Assembly: GCF_017809215.1 (NCBI RefSeq)
Contig: NZ_CP065424.1
Coordinates: forward strand, 1,018,001 to 1,082,000
Source of the DNA: Heyndrickxia oleronia
Lineage (GTDB): Bacteria; Bacillota; Bacilli; Bacillales; Bacillaceae_C
Reading direction: 5' to 3'
DNA: 64,000 bases
Position numbers and translations under genes: made by a program. Under the pieces are notes generated by a model. The model did no database searches. It had not been told where the DNA came from and saw only the letters and a list, made by a program, of their open reading frames with translations. Within the stretch, counting starts at the first letter, position 1. The number at the start of each line of letters is the position of its first letter. This document shows, one piece after another, positions 37,484-46,921 of this stretch.

Positions 37484-39660
37484 ATGGGTTATCGAAACAA
37501 ATTTTTAATAGGATCGGTGACAGTTGCGATTGCAGCATCAAGTATTTCCCCGGCTTTTGCCGCAGAGAATAAATCAGCATTTGCTGATGAAAATCAATTT
37601 GGGGTATATAAAGACTTTATTCTAAAGGAGTCGAGCTTGGTTTAATCAAAGGGGCAAATAAGAATGGAAACACCTACTTTTATCCAAACCAACAATTAAC
37701 CCGTGAGCATGCTGTCTTGATTTTAGGACGCAATCTAGGAGAAGTAGATACGACAGGAGTTCAACAATTCAAAGATGTCGATCAGCTTCCAAAGGATCAT
37801 GAGTTAAGAGAGAATGCCCTAAAGGTTAGGAAAAATGGTATCTTCTCTGGATGGAAGGATAATCTTCAATATAAAGCAATATTAACACGTGAGGAAATGG
37901 CAAAGATATTAGTTCAAGCCTTCCAATTAAAACATGTGGAAGATTCTAATATAAAAGTAACCGATTTAAATAAAGCGGGAAAGGAATATCAAGAGGATAT
38001 CACGATTCTCGCCGAAAATGGGATTACGGTAGAGAAGGTCTTCAATCCGAAAGCGAAAGTGACGCGTGGACAATTTATTACGGCACTTATTCGTGCAATA
38101 AATAGTGGAGATAAGAAAGAAGGAAATTTTGAGCTAACATTAATGCACACAAATGATACACATGCTCATTTAGATAATATTGCAAAACGAATTACAGCAA
38201 TTAAAGAAGTTAGGTCACAAAGCAAAAATACATTATTACTAGATGCAGGTGATGTCTTCTCTGGAACGCTCTATTTTAATGAATACCTAGGACAGGCAGA
38301 TTTAGAGTTTATGAACCTTATAGGCTATGATGTGATGACATTTGGCAATCATGAGTTTGATCAAGGAACAAAGCCTTTAGCCGAATTCGTAAAAAATGCA
38401 AAATTCCCGTTTGTTAGTGCCAATGCTGATTTCTCAAAAGATGTTAACTTAAAGGATCGATACCATAATGAGTTAGCTACTACTGCGAATGATGGGGAAA
38501 TATACAATAGTATAATTAAAGAAATCAATGGGGAAAAAGTAGGGATATTTGGCTTAACAACAGCTGAAACAAAGGATATTTCAAGCCCTGGGGATGTAGA
38601 GTTTAAAGATTATATTGAAGAAGCAAAAAAAGCGGTTGAACAGCTCGAAAGCCAAGGAATTAATAAAATTATTGCTCTTACCCATATCGGCTTCGATGAT
38701 GGCGGTGGTGACAATGACCTGACATTGGCAAAAGAAGTAGAAGGGATCGATGTCATTGTCGGTGGGCATTCACATACGAAACTAGCAGAACCGGTGAAGG
38801 ATATAACGGGCTCTGAACCGACCATCATTGTTCAAGCTAATGAATATAGTAATTTCCTAGGAACTCTTGATGTAGAGTTTGATGAAAAAGGAAAGGTTAT
38901 TGGATATGCTGGAAAGCTTCTAGACCTTAATGAAAAGAAGGATGATCAATATGTAATTAAGGATGATCCTGAGGCTGCTGAAATTTTAGCAACGAAATAT
39001 AAGCCAGCAGTAGATGCAAAGAAGGAACTTGTAGTTGGAAAAACAAATGTTGAATTGGTAGGAGGAAATCCAGCTGCACGGACAATGGAAACGAATTTAG
39101 GCGATTTTATTGCTGAAGGAATTTTGGCAAAGGCCAAAAAGATCAATCCGGATACTATGATTGCTTTCCATAATGGAGGAAATGTTCGTGTTTCAGTGGA
39201 CGCAGGTAATATAACAGTGGCAAAAATTCTTGAAATTCTCCCATTTGGAAACTCGTTAGGAATATTGAATCTATCAGGTGCTGAGATAAAAGCGGCTCTA
39301 GAGCATAGTGTGAAAGATGCGCCTAAACCATTCGGTGGCTTTTTACAAGTAGCTGGTTTAAAGTTCACATATGCCAGCAGTAAAAATGCAGGAGAAAGGG
39401 TTGTATCCATTGAGGTGAAGGACAAAAACGGGCAATTTGTCCCGTTAGATGAAAAACAAAACTATTATGTAGCTACTAATATTTTTACGGCTAAAGGTGG
39501 AGATGGCTTTACTGTATTTGAAAAAGCATCAGCTGAAGGACGCTTAAGTGAACCTGGCTTTGTAGATTGGGAAATCTTTAAGGAATACTTAGATTCTCAA
39601 CCAAACAAAACGATTGAACCAAAGACAGATGGTAGGATAATCGATATTGCAAAGCCATAG
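37484..39660 (+). pseudogene. SLH-anchored 5'-nucleotidase/metallophosphoesterase, frameshifted near its N-terminus
   Basis: A signal peptide (to AFAAEN) starts at ATG 37484, 10 nt after GGGAGG, but the frame stops at 37645. In another frame, from about 37620, the protein continues as GVELGLIKGANKNG and runs to 39660. Domains: three SLH repeats (the first contains the break), then a metallophosphatase domain (LMHTNDTHAH, GNHEFDQG, GGHSHT) and a 5'-nucleotidase C-terminal domain (FGNSLGIL, NYYVATNIFTAKGGDGF). A single indel in about 37610-37625 explains the break. Intact relatives are wall-bound nucleotidases. Either the gene is inactive or the assembly has an error. Confidence 0.8.
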
Positions 39661-39677
39661 AATGTTTATAGATTGAT

Positions 39678-39715
39678 AGAAAGAAGGGGGCTTAGGGTTC
39701 CCCTTTTTTCTTTTT
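39678..39715 (+). terminator. Terminator after the SLH nucleotidase
   Basis: AAGAAGGGG pairs with CCCCTTTTTT around a short loop, followed by CTTTTT. The rest of the gap up to 40010 holds no recognisable gene. Confidence 0.65.
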
Positions 39716-40010
39716 AAAGTGCTCTATATTTTTTTTAATAGGTAGAGTAAAAAGAATCTGATACATCGGATCATCTACCTTAAAATCAAATTCGGTAACA
39801 AAAGTTCCTTTTATTTACCTCTGATATATCAGCATTTACAATTGAATAATTATTATGATTGGTAGTGTTTTCACTTCATTCCTGCCAATATGATTACAAA
39901 AGTACTGGGTTGATTTTCCTAATTCTATAAATGATTCCTTTTTATTCTAGTAACTGCCTATTTTTTCCTCTATAATCAAAAATATTGATTTGATTATGGA
40001 GGTAAGCTGT

Positions 40011-41264
40011 ATGGGGAAGAAAGTAATTTTATCACTGGCAATTATTTCATCCATGCTTTTATTTGCGGCATGTGGAAGCAGTGAAAAGGCTTCAAAGGAA
40101 AAAGAAACGAAGCCGAAAACTACGGAAATAAAAAGTGATATACAGAAGAAAGAGAAGGAAAGTGTAGATAAAGAAGAAGAGCCGAAAGACTCAGGAGAGA
40201 TTTTAAACCCAGCAATTGCTGAGGAAACAGAAGGTAGTGTTGAAGTAGTATATACGAATAATCAACCAAATTTTAGCCATGAAATGGATGGCTTTAAGGT
40301 AAAGGTAGAAGAATATCAAATTGTTAAGGTAACAGATATGAATCCTGATGTAACAATTCCATTTAAAGATCAAACGGATGGATATGTCGTCACAGCAAAG
40401 GTAACCCTAGAAAACAATACAGGAAAACCAATGTATTATACAAATTTTCATAGAATTCAATTGACTGATCAATATGATTATGTTTCATCAAATTGGAAAT
40501 CCTTTGTCCCAGAAGATCTACAAATTAATACGATTAAAAAGGAAAAGGATGAAGTATCTTTATTTGCAGCAGGTGAGAAAGTTACTGGTTTATTAAATTT
40601 CTTATTTACGAATGAACAATTTGAAACAATGAAAACAGTAAAACCTAAATATATTATCGAGGGCGGAGTTGCTGATAACGACCAATTTAAAGGAAGCTTC
40701 AGAGGGGATTCTCCCGCATATGATTTTATTTATAGTGGTGAGCAGAAGAAAGCAATTGCTACTCAGCCAAAATTTTATCAAGATCGTTTAACAATGGACA
40801 ATATGGCGGATAAAAAGATGATTTTTGAAAAAACGGGTATTAATAAAACCTTGCAGCTTGGAGATGTAAAAGTGACTCTTGAAGGTGTTCAATATACGGA
40901 TATTACGCCAACTGCAGCCAGCAAAGAACGTTTTAGAAATTTTAATGAAAGTGGTATCGTTGCATTAACCGTGAAATTAAATATAGATAATCAATCCAAT
41001 CAACCAGTATCCATTTGGAATATTGGTTCGAAATTAAGAATTGATAAAAATCGTGCAACTGTTTTTTCTCAAGGGATGGTAGAGCCTAGTAACCCTAAAG
41101 AGATAAAAGCCGGTGAAAAAGGCGAGAAGCTTCATGTCTTCTTATTTAATAAAGATGAATTTGGTATATTTAAGAAATTTGATTTAGAATTTGGTCCTTT
41201 TTATGGGGAGGATGGAAAAGGTTTATTTAAGGATAAGACAGTAACATTTACTTTACCTCGATAA
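40011..41264 (+). CDS. Lipoprotein with duplicated DUF5068-like domains
   Basis: A 417-aa lipoprotein. The signal peptide has lipobox LFAAC, followed by a highly charged Lys/Glu linker (about 25-70). Two similar beta-rich domains follow (about 80-235 and 270-417; MDGFKVKVEEYQIVKVTDM and LQLGDVKVTLEGVQYTDI are corresponding starts). This fits the DUF5068 family of Bacillaceae surface lipoproteins, with Ig-like folds of unknown function. I chose ATG 40011, with GGAGGT seven nt upstream; the in-frame start at 39990 lacks a site. It is monocistronic, with a strong terminator. No function can be assigned. Confidence 0.7.
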   Translation: MGKKVILSLAIISSMLLFAACGSSEKASKEKETKPKTTEIKSDIQKKEKESVDKEEEPKDSGEILNPAIAEETEGSVEVVYTNNQPNFSHEMDGFKVKVEEYQIVKVTDMNPDVTIPFKDQTDGYVVTAKVTLENNTGKPMYYTNFHRIQLTDQYDYVSSNWKSFVPEDLQINTIKKEKDEVSLFAAGEKVTGLLNFLFTNEQFETMKTVKPKYIIEGGVADNDQFKGSFRGDSPAYDFIYSGEQKKAIATQPKFYQDRLTMDNMADKKMIFEKTGINKTLQLGDVKVTLEGVQYTDITPTAASKERFRNFNESGIVALTVKLNIDNQSNQPVSIWNIGSKLRIDKNRATVFSQGMVEPSNPKEIKAGEKGEKLHVFLFNKDEFGIFKKFDLEFGPFYGEDGKGLFKDKTVTFTLPR

Positions 41265-41302
41265 AAAACATCTATTGAAAATAGGCTTTGAGAATCATTG
41301 TT

Positions 41303-41346
41303 AAAAAGCAGCTAATCTTTGAAAAAACAGATTAGCTGCTTTTTTT
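41303..41346 (+). terminator. Terminator after the DUF5068-like lipoprotein gene
   Basis: A 13-bp stem (AAGCAGCTAATCT with AGATTAGCTGCTT), a 10-nt loop and a T run. Confidence 0.9.
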
Positions 41347-41488
41347 ATGAAAGGCACTTTTGTACTGGGGAAAATTTGTAAGTCATTCACATTTGAATTA
41401 GCCTATATTTTTTATATAGTAATCATTTATTTATTCCACGAATACAAATAAGTAATCACAATGTTAATTTTGTAAAGTGGAGGTAATA

Positions 41489-42214
41489 ATGAAGATTTCA
41501 AGATTGTTTAAGTTGGTAATTTGTACTGTTTTAACCTTTCCATTGATTGGAATGCTCTTTTTTACAGGTGATCCAAAGGCAGCCTCACTTCAAGTTGGAA
41601 CAGTTGATTTAGAAAGTGGAACATTAAATGTTAGGAGTGGACCAGGAATACAATATAAACGTATTGGTGCTCTGAAAAATGGGGCAACTGTTACCGTTTA
41701 TTACCAAACTAAAAATGGCTGGTCCGAAATAAGGTATAACAAAAAGAAAAGCTATGTTTCTAGCCAGTACTTACGTGTACACTTACAAATGAATTCCTCT
41801 GTAGCAAAGGGAATTACCGATAAAGTTATTAAAGCACAAAGAAAAACGTGGAAAAAAAACTACACAAAAAAACAAATCTATGCCATGATGTCTCCACACT
41901 ACACGACTTCATACATAGATAAGTATTTTAAGCAACAAATGAGAACAGCAGGGAAAGACAAAAATGGAAACCAGCTATATCATGTTATTGAAACAGAAAT
42001 TTGGGGCTATTCTCTAGACACGTTTGACTGGAACCTAGAGTACCAACCGAAAAAACCAACCATCAAGTATTATAAAAAAAATGGGAAGGAATATCTTGAA
42101 GTATCCCAATTTATGGTCGATGAACTCAGTGGAAATCATACAAGTACACTGTATCTACTTAAGGAAAGCACAAAAGCAAACTGGAAGGTTTATAAGTACG
42201 AACGAAATTTTTAA
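41489..42214 (+). CDS. Secreted protein with a bacterial SH3 domain and unknown C-terminal domain
   Basis: A 241-aa exported protein. The signal peptide ends around PKAAS (about 32). An SH3b domain follows (about 35-95; LNVRSGPGIQYKRIG and a Trp-Ser contact), of the type that binds peptidoglycan. The basic C-terminal half (about 100-241) is not recognised; it contains paired Lys/Trp/Tyr-rich helices and a beta-rich end. ATG 41489 follows GGAGG. It may bind or modify the wall. It directly precedes an LTA synthase gene (about 100 nt) and may be co-transcribed with it. Confidence 0.7.
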   Translation: MKISRLFKLVICTVLTFPLIGMLFFTGDPKAASLQVGTVDLESGTLNVRSGPGIQYKRIGALKNGATVTVYYQTKNGWSEIRYNKKKSYVSSQYLRVHLQMNSSVAKGITDKVIKAQRKTWKKNYTKKQIYAMMSPHYTTSYIDKYFKQQMRTAGKDKNGNQLYHVIETEIWGYSLDTFDWNLEYQPKKPTIKYYKKNGKEYLEVSQFMVDELSGNHTSTLYLLKESTKANWKVYKYERNF

Positions 42215-42314
42215 TGATTAGTGGGTGGCTCAATCCACCCCTCTTATAGCAAAAAAAGATATGTTATACTATTCTTTATCTAATATTTTTTTGCTTGAGG
42301 GGTGTGAAGAGTCA

Positions 42315-44315
42315 TTGAAGTATTTGAAAAATATTTTGAAAGCGTTGTCCAATTTTTTCCTTCATTATATAGATTACATTTTGTTTCTATTTCTAATTAC
42401 CTTTAAACTATTTTTATTTGCTCGCTTGACGGGGACTGTGTTTGTAAAACAAGGAACAGTTCAATATCTATCGACTTTTTTCGATTGGCTCCTACATTGG
42501 AATGAAGATAGCCTAGATCTACTTCGAAAAGGAATCGTCATGATCAGCTTAGGTGCAATACTGCTCCTATCATTCTGGATTCTCTTTTTGCCAAGAAGAG
42601 CGAGATTTTTATCTTTAGTCATACTCAATTTCTTGATTACTTTTATGATATTTGCTGATCTAATCTATTTCCGCTACTTTGAAGATTTGATATCAGCGAA
42701 TGTACTGCTACAAATTGGACAAGTTGGTGCATTAGGGAATAGTATCTCTAATTTATTTTCAGGAATTGATTGGATATTTTTTATTGATATTCTTGTGCTT
42801 ATTCCTATTACGATTTTTGTATTCAAAAAAGTAAAAAGAACAAAAGCATCGAAACAGAAACGAATTTCTAGAGCTGCTAGCGCAGTCGTTATATTTGCAG
42901 TTGGATACTTACTAGTCGCCTATCCGATGAAGGTTTTTATTGAAAAAGGTGGAGGCTATCTTTTTGAAAAAACCTTATCAAATATGAGAGTTTATGAAGT
43001 AACGGGTCTATTAGGCTTTCATGGGTTTGATCTTTATAAATTTGTGAATGAAAATGTCCTTCATAAAAATACAATTAGTGAAAAGGAAAAGAATCATATA
43101 CAGGAATGGTTTACGGATCATCAAAAGGAAATTTCCCAAAAAACTCCCTATTATGGTATAGCAAAAGGGAAAAATGTAATAACGGTTCAAGTCGAAGCAT
43201 TCCAAAACTTTTTCATTGATAAAAAGGTGAATGGCCAAGAAATTACGCCAAATCTAAATAAGTTGAAAAAAGAAAGCATGTATTTTAATCATTTTTATCA
43301 TCAAACAGCTTCTGGGCGAACATCGGATGCAGAGTTTTTGAATAATACTTCTCTTTATCCTTTGTATACAGGGGCGGCCTATATTAACTATTCTGGTAAT
43401 ACTTTTACTGCTTTACCAGAGACCTTGAAAGACAATGGCTATGAGACAGCAGCATTTCATGCCTATAAGCCAAGCTTCTGGAATCGTTATCTAATGTATA
43501 AAACCATTGGAATTGATACTTTTTATAGTCTAGATACATTTAAGCAGGATGAAAAATTAGGATGGTCTATTTCAGATGAATCGATGCTTCGACAATCAGC
43601 TGAAAAAATGGTGAAATTAAAAAGTCCGTTTTACTCTTTCTTAATTACGTTATCTAGTCATCATCCATATAATTTACCGTCCAACTATCAAGAGTTAGAT
43701 CTAAATGGATACCAAGATGGTACGTTTAAAAATTACTTACAGTCTGTCCACTATGTAGATAAAGCAATCGGGACATTTATTGAACAATTAAAGAAAGATG
43801 GATTATGGGATGAGTCAATTGTTATTTTCTATGGTGACCACGATAGTGGACTAATGAAAGCAGATAGTGAAATTGCTCAATTTGGCGGTGCAAAAGGTGA
43901 GGATCTTACCTTCAATCAAATGAAGGGAGAAGTTCCAATGTTTATACATTTACCTGGTAACGAAAAAGCTGGAGTTTATCAGCAGGTTGGCGGGCAAATT
44001 GATATTTCCCCAACAATTATGCATTTATTAGGTATATCACCGAAAGGAAAATATATGATGGGTACACCTCTGTTCCAAGAAGATAACAGATTAGTTGTCT
44101 TTAGAACGGGGGCATATACGACTAATCATGTTTATTATCAACCATCCCTTGATGGTAAATTTGAAAATGGGACATGCTTTGATACAAAGACGAAAAATAA
44201 AACAACTTTAGACGCATGCAAAAAGGATTATAAGGAAGCGACCGATCAATTAGAAATATCAGACGCAATATTAAAAGGAAATTTAATAAAATTATTCAAA
44301 AAAGATGGCAAATGA
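42315..44315 (+). CDS. LTA synthase-family phosphoglycerol transferase (sulfatase fold)
   Basis: A 666-aa membrane enzyme: five hydrophobic helices (about 15-215) and an extracellular sulfatase-type domain. The catalytic threonine lies in SGRTSDAEF (about 335); manganese ligands are in QVEAFQN, FYGDHDSG and the SSHHPY segment. It polymerises glycerol phosphate from phosphatidylglycerol or primes lipoteichoic acid. The start is ambiguous: TTG 42315, 11 nt after GAGGGGTG, is preferred over upstream in-frame codons at 42225 and 42258 with no ribosome site. Paralogues (LtaS, YfnI, YqgS, YvgJ) cannot be separated from sequence alone. Confidence 0.87.
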   Translation: MKYLKNILKALSNFFLHYIDYILFLFLITFKLFLFARLTGTVFVKQGTVQYLSTFFDWLLHWNEDSLDLLRKGIVMISLGAILLLSFWILFLPRRARFLSLVILNFLITFMIFADLIYFRYFEDLISANVLLQIGQVGALGNSISNLFSGIDWIFFIDILVLIPITIFVFKKVKRTKASKQKRISRAASAVVIFAVGYLLVAYPMKVFIEKGGGYLFEKTLSNMRVYEVTGLLGFHGFDLYKFVNENVLHKNTISEKEKNHIQEWFTDHQKEISQKTPYYGIAKGKNVITVQVEAFQNFFIDKKVNGQEITPNLNKLKKESMYFNHFYHQTASGRTSDAEFLNNTSLYPLYTGAAYINYSGNTFTALPETLKDNGYETAAFHAYKPSFWNRYLMYKTIGIDTFYSLDTFKQDEKLGWSISDESMLRQSAEKMVKLKSPFYSFLITLSSHHPYNLPSNYQELDLNGYQDGTFKNYLQSVHYVDKAIGTFIEQLKKDGLWDESIVIFYGDHDSGLMKADSEIAQFGGAKGEDLTFNQMKGEVPMFIHLPGNEKAGVYQQVGGQIDISPTIMHLLGISPKGKYMMGTPLFQEDNRLVVFRTGAYTTNHVYYQPSLDGKFENGTCFDTKTKNKTTLDACKKDYKEATDQLEISDAILKGNLIKLFKKDGK

Positions 44316-44328
44316 TGCCATCTTTTTT
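44298..44328 (+). terminator. Terminator overlapping the LTA synthase stop codon
   Basis: A 13-bp stem (AAAAAAGATGGCA with TGCCATCTTTTTT) has the stop codon in its loop. Confidence 0.9.
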
Positions 44329-44457
44329 GTTAGTGTAGAAAATTGTAATATCAAGAGAAGTATTGTCGAAACTATTTTAAATTATCGCAGGATTGTACAT
44401 AATAATACAAAAGAACTATCTACTTTCTAAATCTAGAAGAAAATAGGTGAAATATGC

Positions 44458-44625
44458 ATGATAGGTGAAAACACGTATTTCCAATTAAAAGAGAAGATAG
44501 AATCTTTGAGAAAGAAAATGATTGAACGTGGAATGAAAAAGGGGTTCCAAGATCAAGAGACCTTGTTTTTTAGTAAAGAGCTTGATAAATTGATTTATCA
44601 TTATCAAATGAAAAGTATGAATTAA
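44458..44625 (+). CDS. Spo0E-like aspartyl-phosphate phosphatase (55 aa)
   Basis: A 55-aa two-helix protein. Helix 1 is QLKEKIESLRKKMIERG; helix 2 contains FFSKELDKLIYHY, the Spo0E-family signature (S-x-E-L-D-x-L-I). Such peptides dephosphorylate Spo0A-P and delay sporulation. ATG 44458 follows AGGTGA (44445-44450) by 7 nt; the ATG at 44454 hits a stop after four codons. It is monocistronic, with a strong terminator. This is good evidence for a spore former. Confidence 0.8.
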   Translation: MIGENTYFQLKEKIESLRKKMIERGMKKGFQDQETLFFSKELDKLIYHYQMKSMN

Positions 44626-44660
44626 CTATAGTGTTTGCTTATTGATGCAAAGTTCAAAAA

Positions 44661-44706
44661 AGGTGCTAGATGTTACCCATAAACTGGGTGACATCTAGCA
44701 CCTTTT
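44661..44706 (+). terminator. Strong terminator after the Spo0E-like gene
   Basis: A long stem, AGGTGCTAGATGT-T-ACCCA with TGGGT-G-ACATCTAGCACCT (one T:G pair), and a TTTTT tail. Confidence 0.9.
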
Positions 44707-44811
44707 TCTCTTTTTCGCTATTTTTCGAGTTTCATATTGGTTTTACTAGTTTACAAGTTTATAATAGAATAGGGAACTTTTAACAACTATGTGAAAGGAG
44801 AGAAAATATTT

Positions 44812-46821
44812 GTGAAATCTCGGATTATAAAAATAGCATGTATGATGCAAGTCGGATTGCTTTTATTATGGGCATTTTCGACTGGTAGTCCACTAAAAGC
44901 CTCAGCAGCCACAGTAAATGAACAATTTAAAGTATCTTCTGGAGTTAATTATACAGATTTTCGAATATCTGAATCTACTAGAAAACAAGCCGTACGTGTC
45001 ATGGAGGTAAATGTTAATGATCCATACACAAATGTCGAAGTTGGCGTATCTAGTATTATGAATAAACTCAAAAAGACAACGACACATGCATTAGAGCATC
45101 ATTATGATGGGCATCTAGTTGTTGGCGCAATTAATGCATCCTTTTTTCATCTAGGAGCACCTATTAATCTAGTATCACAAAATAATAAATTGGTTCATGC
45201 AGGAACGATATCAAGTAGCAAAGACAAATACATAAATGAACCAATAGCATTTGGAATGAATAGTAATGGCAAAGGTCAAATTGATCATTATGACCTTAGT
45301 ATGAATTATGTACATAATGGGAAAACATACAAGATTACTAGTACAAATAAAGAACGATCAACAAATAATACTATTTTATATACCCCATATTTCCCAAGTG
45401 AAACAACAAACACAAATGAATGGGGAACAGAGGTAGTTGTTACATTTCCTGAAGCACCTACACTTGAATTTGGTAGCCAAGTTACAGGTACAGTTGAACA
45501 AGTACGTAATGTAGGGGATAAAACAAAAACAATAATCCCGAAAAATGGTGTCGTTATTTCAGGGAATGGAAAAGGCTCAGACCAATTAAAAGATGTAATG
45601 GTGGGAGATAGTATTACCCTTTCGATCGATATTGATTCGAAATGGAAGGATTCCTCATTCATGGTTGCTAGTGGTCCAATGCTAGTAAAAGATGGACGAG
45701 TGTCCCTTTCGATGAATCCAAACAGTTCGGAAGCTGCAACTAGAGCGCCGAGAACTGCTGTCGCTATTAATAAAACAGGTGATAAAGTCTTTTTTGTAAC
45801 TGTAGATGGACGCCAAAGCGGCTATAGTACAGGAATGAATTTAACAGAGTTTGCAAACTACCTAGTAAGTATGGGTGCTGATCGTGCATTAAATCTTGAT
45901 GGTGGTGGATCGACAACAATGGCGGTTCGTTATCCTGGTACTGACACAGTGCGTCTTGCCAATAAACCGTCTGACGGGGTGGAAAGAACAGTATCAACGA
46001 TATTAATGGCTGTTTCTACAGCTCCAAAAGGTGAAGTTCGCTCAATTACAGTGAAGAAGTCTAAAGAGGGAAAACTAAATGTTGGTGACTCTATTAAAAT
46101 TCTACCGGGTACTGCTGTAGATACTTACTATAATCCTGTTAAACTTTCAGAGAGTGATTTATCTTTAGAAGATGTCAATAAATTAGGTTCTGTCTCTGGC
46201 AATACATTTACAGCTAAGAAGCCTGGAAAGGGTACGATTAAAGTTAAATACGGGAATGTTAGTACAACTGTAAATATTGAGATAGCTGATAATAGTACAT
46301 CATCCTTTAAAGATGTTAGTAATTCCTTTTGGGGGAAAACAGAAATTGAAGAATTAGTGAAAAAGGGAATTATTACGGGGTATCCAGATGGGACATTTAA
46401 ACCAAACAATACGATTAGTCGTGGCGAAACAGCTGTTATGCTGACAAGAACGTTAAAATTGGATACAAGCAATGTTAAGGATCCAGGATTTAAGGACGTT
46501 TCGAAATCAGATATGTATTACAAAGAAATAGCAGCAGCTGCAAATGCCGGTTTAATTAAAGGTCGTGAAAAGGACAAATTTGTATCAAATGGTAAATTAT
46601 CGCGTGCCGAGATGGCAGTTCTAATTCAACGTGCATTTAAATTACCATATGAGAATAATAAATATTTTTCAGATGTTCCTAGTTCACATTATGCCTATCA
46701 ATCAATCAATTCAATTGCAAAATTGAATATTACTGAAGGCTATCCAGATGGAACGTATCGACCAAATAACTCAATTACAAGAGCTGAGTTTAGTGTGTTT
46801 TTAACAAGAGCATTGAAATAA
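44812..46821 (+). CDS. SLH-anchored phosphodiester glycosidase (NAGPA-like)
   Basis: A 669-aa surface enzyme. A signal peptide ends at KASAATV (about 34). A phosphodiester-glycosidase (NAGPA) domain covers about 90-400 with GAINASFF, ASGPMLVKDG, PRTAVAIN and NLDGGGSTTM, the family motifs. A beta linker follows (about 405-495), then three SLH repeats to the end, each with the TRAE-like motif (SRGE, SRAE, TRAE). The SLH repeats bind pyruvylated wall polymer. Enzymes of this fold remove sugars linked by phosphodiesters, so teichoic or wall-polymer turnover is possible. GTG 44812 is preferred, with AAAGGAG at 44794-44800. Confidence 0.87.
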   Translation: MKSRIIKIACMMQVGLLLLWAFSTGSPLKASAATVNEQFKVSSGVNYTDFRISESTRKQAVRVMEVNVNDPYTNVEVGVSSIMNKLKKTTTHALEHHYDGHLVVGAINASFFHLGAPINLVSQNNKLVHAGTISSSKDKYINEPIAFGMNSNGKGQIDHYDLSMNYVHNGKTYKITSTNKERSTNNTILYTPYFPSETTNTNEWGTEVVVTFPEAPTLEFGSQVTGTVEQVRNVGDKTKTIIPKNGVVISGNGKGSDQLKDVMVGDSITLSIDIDSKWKDSSFMVASGPMLVKDGRVSLSMNPNSSEAATRAPRTAVAINKTGDKVFFVTVDGRQSGYSTGMNLTEFANYLVSMGADRALNLDGGGSTTMAVRYPGTDTVRLANKPSDGVERTVSTILMAVSTAPKGEVRSITVKKSKEGKLNVGDSIKILPGTAVDTYYNPVKLSESDLSLEDVNKLGSVSGNTFTAKKPGKGTIKVKYGNVSTTVNIEIADNSTSSFKDVSNSFWGKTEIEELVKKGIITGYPDGTFKPNNTISRGETAVMLTRTLKLDTSNVKDPGFKDVSKSDMYYKEIAAAANAGLIKGREKDKFVSNGKLSRAEMAVLIQRAFKLPYENNKYFSDVPSSHYAYQSINSIAKLNITEGYPDGTYRPNNSITRAEFSVFLTRALK

Positions 46822-46865
46822 GAGACCGCATTAACTTTGATAACTGTATTGAAGTTAATCGTATA

Positions 46866-46918
46866 GAAAAAAGGGCTGAGAATGTCGAAGTTTTCTTTCG
46901 ACATTTTCAGCCCTTTTA
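46866..46918. terminator. Bidirectional terminator between two SLH genes
   Basis: A long stem: AAAAGGGCTGAGAATGTCGAA pairs with TTTCGACATTTTCAGCCCTTTT (with G:T pairs) around a short loop, between two convergent genes. Confidence 0.9.
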
Positions 46919-46921
46919 TGT

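Noticed and set aside
38946..39425. Long antisense ORF (159 codons)
   Set aside because: It is a shadow of the nucleotidase reading frame; there is no ribosome site and the composition is typical of an antisense frame.
39692..39814. Minus-strand open stretch of about 40 codons ending in the terminator
   Set aside because: It has no ATG/GTG/TTG start or ribosome site in a suitable place and overlaps a terminator. At most it is a gene remnant.
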